Part shown: in pieces, positions 58,064 through 64,000 of the stretch
How the letters are laid out: every line of letters starts with the position of its first letter
How positions within the stretch are numbered: position 1 is the stretch's first letter
Assembly (NCBI GenBank): GCA_022749755.1
Contig: CM040443.1
Location: 8,653,744-8,717,743, forward strand
Origin: Azadirachta indica
Taxonomy: Eukaryota > Streptophyta > Magnoliopsida > Sapindales > Meliaceae
Length of the DNA: 64,000 nt
Direction: 5' to 3'
Made by a program: the position numbers and the translations under genes
Notes under the pieces: generated by a model
What the model saw: the letters and a program-made list of their open reading frames with translations, nothing else
Databases searched by the model: none
Told to the model about the DNA's origin: nothing

Positions 58064-60384
58064 AGTTGAACCCAGAAAAATAGGCTTTTGGAGTGAGTTC
58101 GGGAAAGTTTTTGGGATTTATGGTCAGTGAAAGAGGGATGGAAGCCAACCTTTAGAAGATTGAGGCGATTCTAAAAATGAAATGGCCATCTACGCTGAAA
58201 GAGTTACAAAGCTTAACCAGAAAACAGGTAGCCCTGAGTAGATTTATTTTGAAAGCCACTGATAGATGTTTTTAGTTTTTTCAAATCATGAAAAATATAC
58301 GGTGGACGGACAAGTGCAAAGAGAGCTTCCAAGAATTGAAGCACTACTTGGCAAATCGATTAGCTTTAGCACTCGTGGTGGTCGCTAGAAAACTACGACT
58401 ATATCTCCAGATGCACCGGGTTGTGATGCTAACAAACCAACCGCTAAGGTAGATTTTTCACAAATTAGATCTTTCTGTACAATTGATAAGGTAGACTGTG
58501 AAGCTTAATGAATTCGACATCGACATCAAGCCATATAGAGCAATAAAGGCTTAAGCCCTAACGGATTTTATCACAGAACAGTTCATGATGGAAAACTCCG
58601 CAATATGCCAAATCGGGAAACTATACACACCTAGAGGCTAAAAGCTTCGCCCGACCTTATGTAGCAATTGCACATCGATGATGCCTCAAATATGCAAGGA
58701 GGAGGAGTAGGGATTATCCTTGTGGGACCAGACAACTAAGAGATAGCTTATGCACTTAGATTTAATTTCAGGGTCACAAACAATAAAGCCTAATATGAGG
58801 CATTATTGGTTGGTTTAAATCTTGAGCAAGCACTCGGAGTTCAATATTTAGATGTTAAAGGTGATTTACAATTGGTGGTGAATTAAGTTAACGGGCAATT
58901 CCAGGCTCAAGAAGGAAATATTGAAGGAAATATGCAAGCCTAATTAGATATAGTCCAACAATTGATGAATAAAATGAAGAAGGTCAGTATAGAGCAAGTT
59001 TGTAAGGGAGAAAACACTCGAGCAAATGCCCTTACAAAGCTGAGGTAATCATTATAAGGGAGAATTCCAAGATCAATCCCAATAGAGCTCCTGACCTCAA
59101 AGAATATTAATCAAAAAAGCTCCCCCATTATACATGCACTTGAGTATGGTTAGGAACTGACTTGGATAGATCTGATTTGGAAATAATTGCAGAGGGGTGA
59201 ATTACCCGAAGATAAAGAAAAGGTAAAGAGTCAAGAACAAATCAGCCAGGTACCTTATTGTGGGTGGGGTACTTCATAAAAAATGATATAAGCTTCCGTA
59301 TTTAAGGTGTTTGTTCCCACAAGAAGTAACCTATATGCTTAAGGAAACCCACATGAGAATACGTGGTGATCATGGGGGAGCCTAATCTTTGGCATACCTA
59401 ATCATAAAGCAGGGATATTACTGGCCAAGCTTGTACTAGCATACGATTCAAGTCACAAAAAGGGATGTCAGTTTCACGGTGATGTACCAAAACAGTCACT
59501 TGAAAAACTGACCACACTCCTTAGCCCTTGACCTTTTACTTAATGGGGACTAGACTTAATTGGGCCTCTACCCACCGAACGAGTTCAGATGAAGTATGTT
59601 ATAATCGCAATCGATTATTTTACAAAGTAGGCCGAGGTTGAATCTCTGGCCACCATCACCGAAAGAAAGATCACTTCGTAGAAAGAAATTTGATTTACAG
59701 ATTCAGCGTACCTCACGTTTTAATTGCGTACAATGAGAAGCAATTTGATAACAGTTGCTTCAAAGAATTCTGTTTTAATATGAGTATCGACATTAGGTTG
59801 GTAACCTTTACTTATCCGAAAACCAATGACCAAGTAGATGCCGTGAACAAAATCATCAAGAAAACCCTAAAGAAGAAATTTCATAATCATAAAAGAGTAT
59901 AAGTAGATGAGCTTCCCCAAATATTATAGCCACACAAGACTATATTAAGAATTGCAACTAATGAAACACCTTTCTCATTGGCATTTGGTTTCGAGGAGGT
60001 AATACCAATAGAGGTCATAGTCCCAACATTCTGAGTTAGTCATTTCGATGAAGCTCGAAATGAGGAGAATATGCAAAATGACCTAGACATACTCGAAGAA
60101 AAAAGGAATTGGGTCTTATTAAAACAGCCACCTATCAATAAAAAATAGCCAAATATTACAACTAGAGGGTTTACTCTAGAGCATTGAAAGAGGGTAACCT
60201 AATCTTACGGCGAGTTACGTTAAACATGAAGAAACCAGGAGAAAGAATCCTCAAAGCAAACTGGAAAGGACCCTATAAGATCATTAGAGTTGTAAGGCCA
60301 GATGTTTATAAACTACAATATCCTAATGGAAGAGAGGTGAAGAAATCATGGAATACAGAAATGTTAAAAATCTATTACCCCTAA
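58064..60384 (+). pseudogene. RNase H and integrase remnants of the Tat-like element
   Basis: RT-connection and RNase H text can be followed with many stops. A block around 58400-58560 (VVMLTNQPLR) is joined to earlier text with material apparently missing. An RNase H block follows near 58680-59040. Integrase traces occur near 59330-59420 (QGYYWPS) and 59590-59640. The final 60184-60384 piece is open and ends as gypsy integrases of this type do (WKGPYKIIRVVRPDVYKLQY). Confidence 0.65.
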
Positions 60385-60480
60385 TTGTGGTAAAGTAGTC
60401 TGATGGTAAATATACATTAATAAAATTCAACTTTTGCCACTTTTCCTTGTGCAATTTTATCATTCATCAAGCGGTGAAAT
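60385..60480. other. 3' untranslated part of the Tat-like element
   Basis: Non-coding DNA between the integrase end and the minisatellite. Confidence 0.4.
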
Positions 60481-60499
60481 TATTTTTCGTTCTAATTCT

Positions 60500-60795
60500 A
60501 GATCAAGACAATACCGATCTAAATCATATAAACGTATTGGTCGTTAAAATAATGACCTGACTTGATTAGCCGTATTTTCAGATCAACAAAATATCGGTCT
60601 GAAAAAGGTAACGAAATTACTTGCAACATAAATGATTTCTTCAGATTGAGAAAATACTGGTCTGAGGAAATTAACATCAAAAGCACCAGGTCAATAAAAT
60701 ACCAATTCAGAGTTATTGATAACAACTTAGGATCGATCAAACACCGATCCAAAAAGGTTAAGCAGTATCAAATTAACAAAATAGCAACTTGATAC
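60500..60795. repeat. Degenerate minisatellite in the 3' region of the Tat-like element
   Basis: About six units of roughly 41-63 bp, each containing a version of AGATCAACAAAATACCGGTC followed by TGAAAAAGGTTA. Tandem repeats in the 3' untranslated region are a known habit of Tat/Ogre-type gypsy elements. Confidence 0.7.
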
Positions 60796-61288
60796 ATTGT
60801 TATCGATATGGTGAAAATTTTCCATGGCTAATGGTCAACCAGATAACAGCCAAGGGAAGAAAGTTGCACTACAAATGATCATGAAAATACCGATTAGAAA
60901 AAAGTGTCGCTCGGGTCAGGTTTCTTTCTTATGCAATTACTTAGAAAATTTTCACACTTAGAAAATTTTATGCCAAGAAATATTTGCTTGAAGTTTTGTT
61001 AGAAGATCTCATGCATTACTTAGTTTATTATCAAAAGTTGAATATGACCTGTGCTTAATTATAGAATGTTTTGAACAACGAAATAAATTCAGAATATAAA
61101 ATGTTAAGCTTTTCATTAAGACAAAAATTACACTGGATAGAATCTTTACATGTTTAAATAAAATACAAGCTTTATTATAAAATATAACTATTTATCCAGG
61201 GAGACAATAGTCCAAAGGTGGGTTGGCTGACATCATCCGCTGTAGCGAGATTTTGAATCGCCTTAGACACGGGCGGAATAAGAATTTG
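60796..61288. other. Non-coding 3' region of the Tat-like element
   Basis: AT-rich DNA between the minisatellite and the antisense frame. Nothing else is seen. Confidence 0.4.
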
Positions 61289-61546
61289 CTAATCAGTGTC
61301 TGTCGGAACCATTTTATGACCAGCAGCCTCAGGAACTTCTTTTGTTAGAGCCTTAGCCGCAGAAATCTCGATCCCTGAAGAATCCACTTCCGGAGTAGTG
61401 CGACCCAGAGCATTATAAATATAGGAGATGCTGTAGCTCAAGTCGTTGAAATGGACAATTTTGTAGACGGTGTCCACGCCTTCATTGACCCCATCATCCT
61501 TGGCCTTCTGAATGCGCTCATCTACAGTAGCCAACTCTCTTTCCAA
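61289..61546 (-). pseudogene. Antisense open frame of the Tat-like element (coiled-coil)
   Basis: 85 codons in the orientation opposite to pol, rich in charged residues (ELATVDERIQKAKDD), with upstream heptad-like text (about 61547-61740, minus strand) interrupted by stops. Extra antisense ORFs between pol and the 3' LTR have been described in Tat-lineage elements. This one looks like a decayed example. The function of such ORFs is unknown to me. Confidence 0.45.
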
Positions 61547-61759
61547 CCCAGTCTTATGAACTGTTAAGTTAGAAATCGAAACTTCAAATTTAAAGCGCTC
61601 CTGACTCTACTTCTTCCTTTCCTCAGACAGTTTAAGCTTTCAAGTGCTCCCAACTCTTCTCGGTTTCTTGGCTCTCCTTAACAATTCTTCATTTTTCGCC
61701 CTAAGTTTAGAGATCATCTACTGAATCAAGGTGACAACAAAAGAATTTCCTTGGCCTGT

Positions 61760-62106
61760 TTGATGTAGGACAACCTGACTAGTGTTTTTTTTTTTTTATT
61801 CAAATTGTTTTTCTTTAATTTTTATTTTTAATATTTAGCCTCTTTTATTTTTGGTAGGAGTTCTTTTTCTTTATTTAAGTAGGTTTAAGTTTTCTCTTTT
61901 TGGTAGGAGTTCTTTTTCCTTATTTAAGTAGGTTTAGGTTTTCTCTTTATGGTAAAAGTTCTTTTTCCTTATTTAAGTAGATTTAGATTTTCTTTATTAT
62001 AAATAGAGGGCTTACAGTTTTGTTTGGACACCTTTGTTTTAATAAAATTTCATTCAAAAACTTTTGAAACTTTAACTTCGTCTATTTTTGCGTTTTTGCT
62101 TCGTCA
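61760..62106 (+). repeat. 5' LTR of the second gypsy element
   Basis: It ends ...CTTCGTCA at 62106, just before ATTGGTATAAAAGT, a decayed TGGTATCAGAG-type (initiator Met tRNA) primer site. It contains a TATA box (TATAAATAGAG near 61998-62008) and the triple repeat listed next. The left end is uncertain. Confidence 0.6.
61853..61999 (+). repeat. Three 49-bp tandem repeats in the LTR
   Basis: Units start GGTAGGAG at 61853 and 61902 and GGTAAAAG at 61951, each continuing TTCTTTTTCYTTATTTAAGT. The period is 49 bp. The array sits just upstream of the LTR TATA box, so it may act as an enhancer repeat. Confidence 0.9.
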
Positions 62107-62130
62107 ATTGGTATAAAAGTAGGAATTACA

Positions 62131-64000
62131 ATGGTGCGCAACAGCGATACAGGAAGCAACCATCCTACTGACGATGTTCAGGGGGTGTAGGCACTAACGG
62201 TGGAGGCTATTCGTGCAATAGCCGTAGAAGCTGGGAGGGCAGCCGTTAGAGAATTCACTCAAACCATTTGTCAAGAATTAACAGATTTTGATCGAAGGTT
62301 GGAGAGGTTGGAATTAGGCGGCAACAAGATGGTTGAACAGGAGAGTAGAGGGACAGACGGGATCCCGCTCCGTGGTCCGACGCCAGTGCCGCAACCACTT
62401 GACGTTATTAACGATAAAACTCAAAGGTATGAGGATTCAGATGATGATATAATTGAGTAAAGTTCTGTCAGGACACGTGAAAGTGGAAAATATGGTGATT
62501 ATAAAGTAAACCTAGATCTTCCTTTGTTTAAAGGGAGTTTGCATATAGAACACTTTCTTGATTGGTTGGCAGATGTTGAGAATTCTTTTGATTATATGAA
62601 TATTTCTGATGAAAAGAAAGTAAAATTAGTAGCCATAAAGTTAAAAGGGGGTACATCCGCTTGGTGGCAGCAGGTTCAGAATAAACGACGGCGTGAAGGA
62701 AAAGACATAATTAGGTCTTGGAAGAGCATGAAACAGAAGATGAAGGCTCAGTATTTGCCCTCTAATTATGAACAAGATTTATTTAAACAATTAAATAATT
62801 GCCGATAAGGAAATCGTTCAGTCGACGAGTATGCTGAAGAATTTCATAGGTTTGTTTTAGGAATAACTTGAAGGAGTCAAAATCACAATTGGTTGCCAGA
62901 TTCACTGGAGGGTTACGAACTGACATACAAGACCAGCTTGACATGTATACAATTTGGCATTTTTCTGAAGTTGTGAGTAAGGCAAAGAAGCTGGAGAGGC
63001 AATTAAAATGGGTTTTTATTAAACCGCAAGTTGCAGCACGACAGTTTTCCACTTCACCAAATCCAGTACCACAAAATAAGGGTGTAGCACCAAATATGGG
63101 TGGAGGAGAAACCAGGCAAAGGGGTAATTTTGCTAACCTACAAACTATTCAGCAACAAACTAGTAACCCGTATGTAAAGCCAATGCCAAGCAAATGTTAT
63201 AGATGTCAACAGCCTAGACATAGGTCCAATGAATGTCCGGAATTGGGGAAAAATAAAGGTGTGACGCATTATGTGGACGCTGCAGTAGAAGGTGAAGAAG
63301 GCGAATATGAAGGCGGGGAAGAGGTTGATGTGGTTGATGGTGATGAAGGAGAAGCCGTTTCTTGTCTTGTGCAGAAACTATTACTGATACCTAAAATAGA
63401 AGAGGAGACACAACGAAATAAGATTTTTCGTACAAAGGGAACAATTAAGAATAAAGTGTGCAAGGTGATAATTGACAGCGGTAGTAGTGAAAATATAATC
63501 TTTAAGGCATTAATAAATGTTTTGGATTTGCCTATGGAAAAACACCCGTCACCCTACAAAATTGGCTGGATTAAGAAGGGAACTGAAATGTGCATAACTG
63601 AAATATGTAAACTTCCTTTTTCGATTAGAAAGTATTATAAAAATGATGTGTTGTGTGATGTCATGGATATGGATGCATGCCATGTGTTGCTCGGAAGGCC
63701 ATGGCAATATGATGTTGATGCGATACATAGAGGACGACGAAACATTTATGAGTTTTGGTGGGATGGGAAGAAAATAGTATTGATGCCAATGAGTGAAACT
63801 AAAGAAGGGCAGAAGGTTCCTGGAGTAGAGGGGACAAACTTTTTAACTGTAGTGGAAGGACATATGAAAGAAAATTGTGAGGGTTGTATGATGGTAGCAA
63901 AGGATGAGGAATTGGAACCAATGGTGAAGATTCTAGAGATCGTACAGCCATTATTGTCTGAATTTTCTGATGTAGTTCCAGAGGAGATGCCAAACGGGTT
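62131..64000 (+). pseudogene. gag-protease region of the second gypsy element, damaged gag
   Basis: It starts with ATG at 62131. In-frame stops occur near 62188, 62458 and 62806, with a one-base shift near 62857. From about 62860 one frame stays open to the window end. The retrotransposon gag region is seen at 62524-62808 (WWQQVQNKRR, QYLPSNYEQDLF). The CCHC zinc knuckle at 63195-63236 reads CYRCQQPRHRSNEC. The protease motif DSGSS has its Asp at 63474-63476 and is intact. Acidic text lies between knuckle and protease. The polyprotein is therefore broken only in gag within this window. Confidence 0.75.

Larger units (their letters stand above)
53519..61760 (+). mobile_element. Decayed Tat-like Ty3/gypsy retrotransposon (3' LTR not in window)
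   Basis: In order on the + strand: probable 5' LTR, primer-binding site, gag, protease, RT, RNase H, integrase, 3' minisatellite and an antisense open frame. All coding parts have stops and shifts. The gag finger form C-x2-H...GH-x4-C, the integrase end and the extra 3' region fit the Tat lineage. The 3' LTR is not found before the next element starts at about 61760, so that element probably inserted into it or truncated it. The left boundary (TGTTTTAG at 53519) is a guess from the TG...CA rule. Confidence 0.7.
61760..64000 (+). mobile_element. Second Ty3/gypsy retrotransposon, cut by the window end
   Basis: 5' LTR (about 61760-62106), primer-binding site, gag with zinc knuckle, then protease and the start of the RT region running off the window. 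The order gag-PR-RT and the text leading into RT (PLLSEFSDVVPEEMPNG) are typical of Ty3/gypsy, perhaps a chromovirus. Fewer lesions than in the Tat-like element suggest a younger insertion. Confidence 0.75.

Noticed and set aside
1..64000. tRNA, rRNA, CRISPR, bacterial operon features
   Set aside because: No tRNA-like A/B boxes with a cloverleaf, no rRNA text and no spaced repeats of CRISPR type were seen; the DNA is plant nuclear.

Overview
The window is nuclear DNA from a flowering plant, most likely a woody eudicot; Citrus or a relative is a guess I cannot test here. The evidence is AT-rich spacers full of dinucleotide microsatellites, multi-exon genes with GT-AG introns, plant-specific families, plant microRNA precursors and Ty3/gypsy retrotransposons. 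The left part (1-36 kb) holds single-copy housekeeping and developmental genes. The right part has a tandemly duplicated microRNA/RING-finger locus (36-49 kb) and then a pile of nested, decayed transposons (49-64 kb).

Layout. 1-10.6 kb: no gene recognised; microsatellites, a G-quadruplex-like GGGCA array and paired G-boxes. 11.4-16.1 kb (+): a 12-exon FOUR LIPS/MYB88-type R2R3-MYB gene. 17.8-21.1 kb (-): a 7-exon ER UDP-glucose/UDP-galactose transporter of the UTR1/UTR3 type, with a perfect ER-stress element in its promoter but a one-base frameshift in exon 6 as given. 25.4-29.3 kb (+): a PBL2/PBL3 (APK2) receptor-like cytoplasmic kinase. These three neighbours have the same partners in both duplicated Arabidopsis blocks (FLP-UTR3-APK2A and MYB88-UTR1-APK2B). 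29.8-31.7 kb (-): a second, divergent RLCK-VII kinase, tail to tail with the first. 33.0-35.7 kb (+): the retromer subunit VPS29, with a 383-bp MITE in its second intron.

36.2-48.8 kb is the most interesting part: a cluster of miR395 precursors (five plausible hairpins and two broken ones) interleaved with two intact intronless RING-H2 E3 ligase genes and their relics. The whole arrangement (RING gene, + hairpin, RING relic, - hairpin, + hairpin) occurs twice as a segmental duplication of about 6 kb. A further hairpin follows. The - and + hairpins form divergent pairs around a spacer of about 0.7 kb. Every + copy is preceded by a conserved motif containing AGRTTCA. miR395 silences ATP sulfurylases and the sulfate transporter SULTR2;1, so this looks like a sulfate-starvation locus.

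49.1-52.6 kb is a complete but non-coding LTR element in reverse orientation (421-bp LTRs, exact TSD TAAGG, internal minisatellite). 52.66-52.97 kb is the orphan last exon of an F-box/FBD-type gene. About 53.5-61.7 kb is a decayed Tat-like Ty3/gypsy element with a hAT MITE in its gag, a 3' minisatellite and an antisense ORF. From about 61.76 kb a second gypsy element (LTR, gag, protease) runs off the window end.
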